Below are positions 17,288-27,400 of a stretch of DNA of 64,000 nt, in pieces. Made by a program: the position numbers and the translations under genes. The notes under the pieces were generated by a model, which was not told the origin of the DNA, searched no databases, and was given only the letters and a program-made list of their open reading frames with translations. Source of the DNA: Tisiphia sp964030975 (GTDB taxonomy: Bacteria; Pseudomonadota; Alphaproteobacteria; Rickettsiales; Rickettsiaceae). The stretch covers positions 434,001-498,000 of the forward strand of contig NZ_CAXIQH010000001.1 of assembly GCF_964030975.1 (NCBI RefSeq). Reading direction: 5' to 3'. Positions within the stretch are counted from its first letter, which is position 1; the number at the start of each line of letters is the position of its first letter.

Positions 17288-17848
17288 TATTAAATCCAAT
17301 ATTATTTATCGTAAATTAAAAATACTCAAATGCTTTAGGGAATTGGAAGACAACTTGTAATTAGACTCTTTTGCTTTAAATAATTATTTTTGAGAATGAG
17401 AAGCACGTATCTACCTATATAGGTAGATGAGCGTGCAAACCATTGATATCTTCAAAAAAACAATTCTTCAAAGCAAAAGAATATATTCCAACTCTTCAAA
17501 GCATCTGAGCAAACATATATTCTATACCTTAAAAAAGAATAAGTTTATGATTAAGTTCTTATGTTATAAAGCGGGTTATTAATTATTGTATAGTAAAAGC
17601 GGCTGTAATTATAAATACAATTCTACCATATATACTATTTTGCTTTGAAAAATTGTTTTTTAAAACCAGCTCTCCAAATCACTCGAGTATACTTAAATAG
17701 TCCAATAAAATTACAGTTTTACTTACAGTGAACACTGAATTACAAAAGATAATGCACAAAGTGTATAAAAAGATGATACTACCCAAAATTCACTAGTTTA
17801 ATAACCACTCATAAATTTTGAGTAGTTGCTTGTAGTTGTAAATAAATA
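17288..17848 (-). other. Long structured leader region of the helicase gene
   Basis: These 560 bases between the cold-shock gene and the helicase have no credible ORF. They contain a strong hairpin (17403-17436) with a perfect 20-bp palindrome in its stem, and inverted copies of a TTCAAAGCAAAA motif (17467-17480 and 17640-17653). They could be an RNA leader controlling the helicase. Confidence 0.4.
17403..17436 (-). promoter_or_regulatory. Hairpin in the helicase leader
   Basis: GCACG (17403-17407) pairs with CGTGC (17432-17436), and the inside holds the perfect palindrome ATCTACCTATATAGGTAGAT (17409-17428). No T-run follows on either strand, so a terminator is unlikely. Confidence 0.5.
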
Positions 17849-18058
17849 TTACTTTATTTGCAGATTAACAGCAGAAATTTTTCCCTTATTGTCTTCTAGA
17901 TCAAAGCCTACACTTTGACCCCCATTAAGATTACGGATCCCGGCACGCTCTACAGCTGAGATGTGGACAAAAACGTCACTCCCACCATCATCTGGTTGAA
18001 TAAAACCAAAGCCTTTGGTTGTATTAAACCATTTGACCTTACCTACTTTAGTAGTCAT
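17849..18058 (-). CDS. Cold-shock domain protein (CspA family)
   Basis: A 69-residue single cold-shock domain with RNP1 (KGFGFIQPD) and RNP2 (VFVHISAVE). It binds single-stranded RNA and DNA and melts RNA structure, in cold or other stress. The start is confirmed by MTTKVGKVKWFNTTKGFGF alignment with the family. A promoter at 18189-18217 gives a leader of about 120 bases, long as is common for cold-shock genes. The next gene downstream is an RNA helicase, a natural partner. Confidence 0.95.
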   Translation of the reverse strand: MTTKVGKVKWFNTTKGFGFIQPDDGGSDVFVHISAVERAGIRNLNGGQSVGFDLEDNKGKISAVNLQIK

Positions 18059-18188
18059 AAAAACCTTTTAGTATAGAGTTACTTATCTGAACTTAATTCG
18101 CAACTCTTCCGTAGAAATTAAACCAAATAACTGACATTCAGAATAAGGCTTTCATGCTATAAAGAGTTAATTATTAAACTCAAAGAGC

Positions 18189-18217
18189 ATGTTACTCCTT
18201 TTCTTAATAATTGTCAA
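18189..18217 (-). promoter_or_regulatory. Sigma-70 promoter of the cold-shock gene
   Basis: On the minus strand a perfect TTGACA (18212-18217) is followed after 17 bp by TAACAT (18189-18194). Transcription would start near 18182, giving a leader of about 120 bases. Confidence 0.65.
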
Positions 18218-18273
18218 CAAGGGATAAGAAAATATCCATAGATTTTATATTTTCCTTTGAAATTATAGACATT

Positions 18274-21200
18274 TTAGCACGGTTTATTATTTATATGAAC
18301 ACGTTGGTAACGGATACGATAAAACCTAATGTAAAGCAAAGGTGTTACGTAAAGCGTTAATATCGATCCAACAACAATGCCTGTTACTAGAACTATAGCC
18401 ATTTGAAAACGACTATTGGCATAATTACCACTATCAAAGAAAAGTGACAGCAAACCAATACTCATAGCCAGAGAAGTAATTAAGATTGCCCTGATTCTTG
18501 ATGTGGCTCCTGTTACTATTGCCTTTACCCCTCCTTGCCCATTTTGATGCATTGCACTACATAACAATACACTATGCTTGGTCATTAACCCCGCTAATGT
18601 GATAAGTGATATTTGAGTATAGATATTTAACCCCCCTTGAGTAAAATATAAACTCAATAAAGCTATACTTAAAGCCGCTGGAATTCCTCCAACTAAAATA
18701 ACAAATGATAGCACTAAATCGTTAAAACGTGCAAACATTAACAAGTAAAGCCCAAATACAGATACTAAAATTAGTAATGTAAATGATGATGTTGAATCAA
18801 TAAGCATTTTCGTCTGTTCACTATAGCTAATATCACTATCACTTGGCAATTGACTATTTAACTGATCAATAAAATGAACTGCATCTTGTAATTTAACTCC
18901 ATATTTAGCAGTAGCAATTACTTCAATAGAATATTGCTCGTTATAACGCATAATTTGATTAACTGTATTCACCCTATTAACATCACATATATCCTTAAGT
19001 TGAATAAGGTTTTCTCCATTTTTCTGTGTTGTAATAAACATATTTTGTATATTACTTAGCATTTTACCAAATTTAGGGTCTGATTTAGCGACAACATCAT
19101 AAGTATTATCATAATGCTTAAAGTTTCCTATTTTTCTGGCATTAAACAGAATATCCAAAGTATTTGATATATCTTTCTGGCTTAAACCATATTTGAATAA
19201 CTTATCTTGATTACAGGCAATTTTATAATCTTGCACAAGTGAAGTAGCAATAGCTATAACATTAGTAAATAAATTCTGTGAATTAGCCTGTATAAAATGC
19301 ACATCCTGCCAAGCATTATCCATAGACGAGTGGTTATTGACATAAAAGCTCAACTCAACATTACCTTTTGCTGAACCAGTATTTTTCCCCTGGGCAAACT
19401 TCACTGAAACATCTCCACCTACCGCTATTTTTGCGAGTTTAGCTTCAATTTCATGCAATGTCTGCACCGCTTTAGTTTTATCTTTTAATATCATCCAAAC
19501 CGTTGAACGTGGCGATTCTTCAATGTTTAGGGTATATTTAATATTATCATTACTATTGATTGTTTTAGTAATTTTGTCCATATAATGATGGATGTAACTT
19601 AAATTTGTATTGGGCATAAAGATGTTGGTAAGTATAATCATATCTTTTTTTTCAAATGGCTCAATTTCTATTTTCATAGAGTTTGCTGCAACATATGTAC
19701 CAGCCGCTACAACTATAGTCACCAAGAATAAAAATACTCTGGCATGGCGTATAATAAAAAATAAAGAACCTTTATATTTGCCGGTAATCATATCCAGAGT
19801 CTTATTAACAATTTGAGCAAATTTGCTTTCATGCGTATTATTTGCTAGTTTTAAAAATAATATGGGTGTTAAGGTAAACGCAACGATAAAGGACATCACT
19901 AAACAAGCAATGATTGATAGAGAAAATTCCTGTAAAATTTTTCCTACCTCTCCTTTAATAAACAAAATAGGTATATATATTACTACTAGCGTAAGCATCA
20001 ATATTAAAACAGATAGAAAAAGGCTATAGATTGCTTGCAATATACTAGTTAAAGCATCTTTATTTTCCCGATAGTAATGTTCAGCATTTTCAATCACTAC
20101 GATAGAGTCGTCAACTACCAACCCTATAGCCAGAACCATTGCCAGCATCGTTATCGAGTTGAGTGTAAAACCACACAAATATAGCACAATTAAACAAGCG
20201 GCAATTGAGACTGGAATTGCACAGATTGCAATAATTGAATATCGCAATGAACCCATCAGCAGTAAAACAATTACTGACACCAACAACACCGATTCAATCA
20301 AAGTTTTTTTCACTTCTTGAAATGCTTGTAAAATATCTTGGCTATCATCGATAACAACCTGAAAGGTAAATTGGGGATTGACCTTTTCGTAATATTCTAG
20401 GAAATGCTTTACATTTTTTGATACATCGACTGGATTTGCATCTGACTTAGCAAAAATACCTAATAAAACAATTTTATCAGCACCAAAATAGGCAAAGCTA
20501 AGTGCTTCTTTATCTGATATCGTAATGCTAGCAATATTTTTTAATTTTATAGCAACATTATTACTTTCCAAATTGATGTCACCAAAATCACTTAACTTAT
20601 TGATTGTAGTATCAAAAGATATATACTCCGTTTTATATTGATTTGATAGTTTACCACCAGAGAAATCAGTGTTTTGTAGTGTTAATGAAGCAAGGACGCT
20701 ATCTAAAGGGATATAATATTTTGCAATTTTTTCTGGATCAATATCGATATTAATCACTTTTTCTGTCACGCCAAAACTAGATGAGTTGGCTACACCATCA
20801 ACATATTTAAGCTTTTTCTTGATTGTTTCAATATCCTCGGCAGTAACTAATAAATTGTTAGTAGAACTCACAGCAATATACATCATTGGTAAAGCCGAAA
20901 AGCTTTCAGTAGAGATTATAGGATCCTTAGCCCCTTCTGGTAAGAGAGCTTTGTTTTTTAGTATCAAATCTCTAACTTGATTAATTGCCCGTTCTATCGG
21001 AACTTTCTTGGCAATAGTTAACGTTATTTTACTCTCTCCTAATTGACTAATAGCCAGAATCGACTCAAGACCATCAACATGCGAAAAAACTTCTTCAAAA
21101 GGTTTAGTAGTATATTTCTCTATCAAATCCGGCTTGACGTTCGGATTGATAATAGAAATATAAATATTTGAAACAGGGATATTGGGTAAAAGTTGAATTT

Positions 21201-21291
21201 TCAGCTGCAAATATGCGTATATACCAAACAGCACCACCACAATATTGATCACCGTAAAAATGCTACTATGCTCCAACAATCTTTTTATCAT
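18274..21291 (-). CDS. RND-family efflux pump (AcrB-like inner-membrane permease)
   Basis: A 1005-residue RND protein with the usual duplicated plan: one helix, a large periplasmic loop, six helices, then the same again. The proton relay is intact: paired aspartates D394 and D395 in the GLVVDDSIVVIENAEHYY helix and a lysine in GLMTKHSVLLCSAM. It is a little shorter than AcrB (1049). RND pumps export diverse compounds with a fusion protein and an outer-membrane channel; the fusion protein is encoded upstream at 29360-30454, and no TolC gene is in the window. The two pump genes are separated by a 7.7-kb gene for a giant secreted protein. The start codon touches a small repeat with CTCACCTTACGCAT ends. 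Confidence 0.92.
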   Translation of the reverse strand: MIKRLLEHSSIFTVINIVVVLFGIYAYLQLKIQLLPNIPVSNIYISIINPNVKPDLIEKYTTKPFEEVFSHVDGLESILAISQLGESKITLTIAKKVPIERAINQVRDLILKNKALLPEGAKDPIISTESFSALPMMYIAVSSTNNLLVTAEDIETIKKKLKYVDGVANSSSFGVTEKVINIDIDPEKIAKYYIPLDSVLASLTLQNTDFSGGKLSNQYKTEYISFDTTINKLSDFGDINLESNNVAIKLKNIASITISDKEALSFAYFGADKIVLLGIFAKSDANPVDVSKNVKHFLEYYEKVNPQFTFQVVIDDSQDILQAFQEVKKTLIESVLLVSVIVLLLMGSLRYSIIAICAIPVSIAACLIVLYLCGFTLNSITMLAMVLAIGLVVDDSIVVIENAEHYYRENKDALTSILQAIYSLFLSVLILMLTLVVIYIPILFIKGEVGKILQEFSLSIIACLVMSFIVAFTLTPILFLKLANNTHESKFAQIVNKTLDMITGKYKGSLFFIIRHARVFLFLVTIVVAAGTYVAANSMKIEIEPFEKKDMIILTNIFMPNTNLSYIHHYMDKITKTINSNDNIKYTLNIEESPRSTVWMILKDKTKAVQTLHEIEAKLAKIAVGGDVSVKFAQGKNTGSAKGNVELSFYVNNHSSMDNAWQDVHFIQANSQNLFTNVIAIATSLVQDYKIACNQDKLFKYGLSQKDISNTLDILFNARKIGNFKHYDNTYDVVAKSDPKFGKMLSNIQNMFITTQKNGENLIQLKDICDVNRVNTVNQIMRYNEQYSIEVIATAKYGVKLQDAVHFIDQLNSQLPSDSDISYSEQTKMLIDSTSSFTLLILVSVFGLYLLMFARFNDLVLSFVILVGGIPAALSIALLSLYFTQGGLNIYTQISLITLAGLMTKHSVLLCSAMHQNGQGGVKAIVTGATSRIRAILITSLAMSIGLLSLFFDSGNYANSRFQMAIVLVTGIVVGSILTLYVTPLLYIRFYRIRYQRVHINNKPC

Positions 21292-21294
21292 AGG

Positions 21295-21481
21295 CTCACC
21301 TTACGCATGGCATTTAAAAGCCATGGGAAAAACAGCACCGTGTCATTGCGAGGAGCCACTTTAGTGGCGACGTGGCAATCTAAATAAATGTGGATTGCCA
21401 CTACACTCGCGTGGTCTCGCAATAACGCCTTGTACTTTTCTATAACTTTTAAATTGCCGTGTGGATTATGCGTAAGGTGAG
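21295..21481. mobile_element. Small element with 14-bp inverted ends (187 bp)
   Basis: CTCACCTTACGCAT (21295-21308) is exactly inverted at 21468-21481. The flanks tcatagg (21288-21294) and tcataagg (21482-21489) look like a slightly diverged target duplication. The core is the usual GTCATTGCGAGG palindrome. It lies between the giant gene's stop and the RND start codon. Confidence 0.65.
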
Positions 21482-21493
21482 TCATAAGGCTAT

Positions 21494-24400
21494 TTATGGT
21501 TGTCCAACTTTCTTAAGTCTGGTTTTTTTAAACTCTACGGCTCTAGGTATTATTACTGGTATTTTTCTTTCCGTGATACTGGATCGATCTTTGTTTTTTA
21601 CTCCACCTTTTTGTTTAACTTTAGAAATATCAGCCCCCACTATTATCGTTGGACTAATGACCTCAAATTTCAGCTTCTTTAGACCTGCAATTTCCTCAGT
21701 CGGTTCTGCTTTAACTAAGCTATTGGTATTGGGGATTACAGTTTCATCTGTAGTTCTTGGATTATTGAGCGGTTGTACACCCCCCTCCTGTTTTAACGCC
21801 GCTACTTCACTTTTTGGTTGAGGTGATTTTTGATATTGATCATTTATTACTACTTGACTACCATTATTAAGTGCTAGTCCCTTCCCCTTTAATACCGGTA
21901 GTTTGCTTGGATTCTTAATGGATGGAGAGTAGGCACTTAATTCCTTTCTTTCTCCAGTAACTTGCTCACTCTTAATCACTTGATTTCCTTGGGATGATTT
22001 TAAAGCCTCTTGCGTTTTCAGGGTTTTTGCAAGCTCCATTTTATGAACTTTATTTGGGGTTGGAATAAGTTTTGTCTTTTTGTTTTGAAACTGTGATGAT
22101 CCTAGTGAGGCTAATTTTCTTTCCTCTGTTTTAACTGTTGCCTGTCTTTGTTTAATCTCTAATTCTTGAGTAGCTAATTTTTTTTCCTCTGTTTTAACTG
22201 TTGCCTGTCTTTGTTTAATCTCTAATTCTTGAGGGGTTAATTTTCTTTCCTCTGTTTTAACTGTTGCCTGTCTTTGTTTAATCTCTAATTCTTGAGGGGT
22301 TAATTTTTTTTCCTCTGTTTTAACTGTTGCCTGTCTTTGTTTAATCTCTAATTCTTGAGGGGTTAATTTTCTTTCCTCTGTTTTAACTGTTGCCTGTCTT
22401 TGTTTAATCTCTAATTCTTGAGGGGTTAATTTTCTTTCCTCTGTTTTAACTGTTGCCTGTCTTTGTTTAATCTCTAATTCTTGAGGGGTTAATTTTTTTT
22501 CCTCTGTTTTAACTGTTGCCTGTCTTCGTTTAATCTCTAATTCTTGAGGGGTTAATTTTTTTTCCTCTGTTTTAACTGTTGCCTGTCTTCGTTTAATCTC
22601 TAATTCTTGAGGGGTTAATTTTCTTTCCTCTGTTTTAACTGTTGCCTGTCTTTGTTTAATCTCTAATTCTTGAGGGGTTAATTTTTTTTCCTCTGTTTTA
22701 ACTGTTGCCTGTCTTTGTTTAATCTCTAATTCTTGAGGGGTTAATTTTTTTTCCTCTGTTTTAACTGTTGCCTGTCTTTGTTTAATCTCTAATTCTTGAG
22801 GGGTTAATTTTCTTTCCTCTGTTTTAACTGTTGCCTGTCTTTGTTTAATCTCTAATTCTTGAGGGGTTAATTTTCTTTCCTCTGTTTTAACTGTTGTCTG
22901 TCTTTGTGTAATATCTAATTCTTGAGTGGCTAATTTTTTTTCCTCTATTTTAACTGTTGCCTGTCTTTGTGCAAGATTTTGTTCTTTAGAGGCTAATTTT
23001 TTTTCCTCTGTTTTAACTGTTGCCTGTCTTCGTTTAATCTCTAATTCTTGAGGGGTTAATTTTCTTTCCTCTGTTTTAACTGTTGCCTGTCTTTGTTTAA
23101 TCTCTAATTCTTGAGGGGTTAATTTTTTTTCCTCTGTTTTAACTGTTGCCTGTCTTTGTTTAATCTCTAATTCTTGAGGGGTTAATTTTTTTTCCTCTGT
23201 TTTAACTGTTGCCTGTCTTTGTTTAATCTCTAATTCTTGAGGGGTTAATTTTCTTTCCTCTGTTTTAACTGTTGCCTGTCTTTGTTTAATCTCTAATTCT
23301 TGAGGGGTTAATTTTCTTTCCTCTGTTTTAACTGTTGTCTGTCTTTGTGTAATATCTAATTCTTGAGTGGCTAATTTTTTTTCCTCTATTTTAACTGTTG
23401 CCTGTCTTTGTGCAAGATTTTGTTCTTTAGAGGCTAATTTTTTTTCCTCTGTTTTAACTGTTGCCTGTCTTCGTTTAATCTCTAATTCTTGAGGGGTTAA
23501 TTTTCTTTCCTCTGTTTTAACTGTTGCCTGTCTTTGTTTAATCTCTAATTCTTGAGGGGTTAATTTTTTTTCCTCTGTTTTAACTGTTGCCTGTCTTTGT
23601 TTAATCTCTAATTCTTGAGGGGTTAATTTTTTTTCCTCTGTTTTAACTGTTGCCTGTCTTTGTTTAATCTCTAATTCTTGAGGGGTTAATTTTCTTTCCT
23701 CTGTTTTAACTGTTGCCTGTCTTTGTTTAATCTCTAATTCTTGAGGGGTTAATTTTCTTTCCTCTGTTTTAACTGTTGTCTGTCTTTGTGTAATATCTAA
23801 TTCTTGAGTGGCTAATTTTTTTTCCTCTATTTTAACTGTTGCCTGTCTTTGTGCAAGATTTTGTTCTTTAGAGGCTAATTTTTTTTCCTCTATTTTAACT
23901 GTTGCCTGTCTTTGTGCAAGATTTTGTTCTTTAGAGGCTAATTTTCTTTCCTCTATTTTAACTGTTGCCTGTCTTTGTGCAAGATTTTGTTCTTTAGAGG
24001 CTAATTTTCTTTCCTCTATTTTTACTTGTGCCTGTCTCTGTGCAAGTTCTTGTTCTTTTTCTTTTTTTTGATTTGCATATCCTATTTTCGATGAAGTTGC
24101 ATTATCATTTGCTATATTAGTCGTAAGTGAAGCTTTAACTGCTTTCTTATCTACTGGTTTTGCTTCTAATAGCTGGTGATTCTGTGCTATCTTAGATCGT
24201 GCATTGTTCAACTTATCCTGCGTTGCCTTTAACTCCACCGCTAATTGATCGCGTTGTTTGGCAAGGTCAGCTTGGTAATTTGTATTAGCTCCCTGTAACT
24301 TATTCTGTGCATCATCTTGTTGTTTTGCTATTGCAATTTCGTGAGCTTGATTCACTTCAGCCAATTTATCTTGAATTACCTTTAACTCGTCTTCTTTTGT

Positions 24401-27400
24401 AATCAAATCTGCTATCTGTTGTTGTGATTTTTCATTAGCATCCGCTAACGCCTTGTCCCTCTCTACTATCGTAGCTTCGTGTACCTTAGCCAATTCATCC
24501 AATTCCTCTTTTTCTTTAGTCACAGATGCTATCTTATTTTCTGATTCTTGCAACTTAGCCTTAGTTTCATTCTGTTGTTGAGTCAAAGCTGCTATCTGTA
24601 CTTTTGAGTCATCTTTATCCTTATTAGCATCTGCTAAGTTCTGTACCAACTGCTCCTTATCTTGCTCTAAGTTTGTTATCGCATCTTTGTGCACTTTATC
24701 CGCTGCATCCAACTTAGCCTGAACATCCTCTTTTTCTTTATTAACATCTGCTAACTTCTCCGCCAACTGCTTCCGCTCTTGCTCTAAGTTTGCCATCGCA
24801 TCTTTGTACGCTTTATCTGCTTCAACCAACTTAGCCTGAACAGCCTCTTTTTCTTTATTAACATCTTCTAACTTTTCAGCTGACTGCTTCCGCTCTTGCT
24901 CTAAGTTTGCCATCGCATCTTTGTACACTTTATCCGCTGCATCCAACTTAGCCTGAACATCCTCTTTTTCTTTATTAACATCTGCTAACTTCTCCGCCAA
25001 CTGCTTCCGCTCTTGCTCTAAGTTTGCCATCGCAGTTTCGTGAGCTTTAAGTGCTTCGTCTTTTTCTTTAGCTAAATTTTCTAACTCTTTTTTATTCTTT
25101 TCTATTTCATCCTGAGCAAGTTGGTTCTTTGCCATCGTATCTTTGTTAGCTTTATCAGCTACATCCAACTTAGCCTGATCTTCAGCTAAATTTTTCGCCA
25201 ACTGCTCTTTAACTTTATCCATTTCCTCTTTTTCTTTAGTCAAAGCTCCTATCTGTACTTTTGAGTCCTCATTAGCCTTATTAGCATCTGCTAATTTCTT
25301 TTCTTGCTCTATTATTGCAGTTTCGCGATCTTTAACCAATCTATCCAATTCATCTTTTTGTTTAGCCAAATTTTCTGATACTTGTTTATTATTTTCTATC
25401 TCATCTTGTGCAACTTTTAACTTACCCTGCATATCTTTCTGTTCTTCAGTCAAAGTTTTTCTCTTATCTTCTGAGATTTTTGTTACATCTTCAAACCTCT
25501 GATGTAACAACACATTCTCTTGAACGGACTTCTCTCTTTCTGCCTCAAATTTGCTCTTCGCTAGTTCCAAGTCTTTCTGAACTAATTCTAATGTCTTGTC
25601 CTTCTCTACCATCGCAGCTGCGTGCGTCTTAGCCAATTCATCCAATTTCTCTTTTTCTTTAGTCACAGATGCTATCTGTTGTTGTGAACTTTCAGTAACC
25701 ACCGCTAAGTTCTTCTCCGCCTCTTCTTTTCCTTGAACCGCTGCAGCAAGCTTGTCCTGCACCGCCTGTAAAGCTGTTTCTTGTTGTTTTGCAGCTTGCT
25801 CTGCTGCATCCTTTTGTCGAGCCAAATCTTCTATCTTGGCACCTGAGTCTTTTATAATATCTGCTAATTCCTTTAGCACAGTTTCGTGATCTTTAAGTTC
25901 TGCAACCAACTGATCTTGCTTAGTTTGTGCGAGTTGTTTAGCATCCGCTAATTCCTTGTCCTTCTCTGCTATAGTAGCTTCGCGCTTCTTAGCAATGCCA
26001 TCCAACTCATCTTTTTCTTGATTCAAAGCTGCTATGTTTGCAGTAGCCGCTTGTAATTCTGTATCTTTTCCAGCTAAAGCTGTTTTCTGTTGTTGTAAGC
26101 TTTCATTAGACGCTTGTAACTCTGCATCTTTTTCAACTTTTTGTCGATTCAAATCTTCTATGTTTCCATTAACCGTCGCTAAGTTCGCCGCCAACTGCTC
26201 ATTATCTTGCTCTAAGTTTGTTATCGCATCTTTGTACACTTTATCAGCTGCATCCAACTTAGCCTGAGCTTCAGTTTGTTTGTCATTCAAAGCTTTTATC
26301 GTATTTGCTAATTCCTTGCCTTTCTCGTCTAATGCCTTCTCTGCTTGCTCTTTAGTTTGCTCCGCTGCATCCAACTTAGCCTGAACAGCCTCTTTTTCTT
26401 TATTAACATCTTCTAACTTTTCAGCTGACTGCTTTTTCTCTTGCTCTAAGTTTGCCATCGTAGTTTCGTTAGCTTTAAGTGCTTCCTCTTTTTCTTTAGC
26501 TAAATTTTCTAACTCTTTTTTATTCTTTTCTATTTCATCCTGAGCAAGTTGGTTCTTTGCCATCGTATCTTTGTTAGCTTTATCAGCTGCATCTAACTTA
26601 GCCTGTGCATTTTCTTGTTCTTTAATCAAATCTGCTATCTTATTTTCTGATTCTTGCAACTTAGCCTGAGCGTCAGTTTGTTGTTGAGTCAAAGCTGCTG
26701 TTTGTTGTTGTGATTCTTTGTTAGCATTTGCTAATTGCTCCTTATCTTGAACTGCTGCAGCAAGCTTGTCCTGCACCGCCTGTAAAGCTGTTTCTTTTTC
26801 AGCCAAAGCTGCTGTCTGTTGTTGTAAACTTTCATTAGCCGTCTGTAACTCTGCATTTCTTGCAGCCAAAGCTGTTTCTTGTTGTTGTGCAGCTTGCTCT
26901 GCTGTATCCTTTTGTCGAGTCAACTCTGCCATCTCAGTTTGAGCAGCTCGCTCCGCTGCAGCTTTTTGTTGATTCAACTCTGCGTTTTTTTTATCCAAAT
27001 CTGCTATCTTCTCTTCTGATTCTTTTTTAGCCTTATTAGCATCTTCTAAGCTCCTCACCAACTGAAGCTTCTCTTTAACCTCTGCATCCAACTTAGCCTG
27101 AACAGCCTCTTTTTCTTTATTAACATCTTCTAACTTTTCAGCTGACTGCTTTTTCTCTTGCTCTAAGTTTGCCATCGCAGTTTCGTGAGCTTTAAGTGCT
27201 TCGTCTTTTTCTTTAGCTAAATTTTCTAACTCTTTTTTATTCTTTTCTATTTCATCCTGAGCAAGTTGGTTCTTTGCCATCGTATCTTTGTTAGCTTTAT
27301 CAGCTGCATCCAACTTAGCCTGTGCATTTTCTTGTTCTTTAATCAAATCTGCTATCTTATTTTCTGATTCTTGCAACTTAGCCTGAGCGTCAATTTGTTG

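Noticed and set aside
22094..24046. Regular repeats resembling a CRISPR array
   Set aside because: The 63-bp units are contiguous with no variable spacers, are exact multiples of three and lie in an open frame of a long gene. No cas gene is near.
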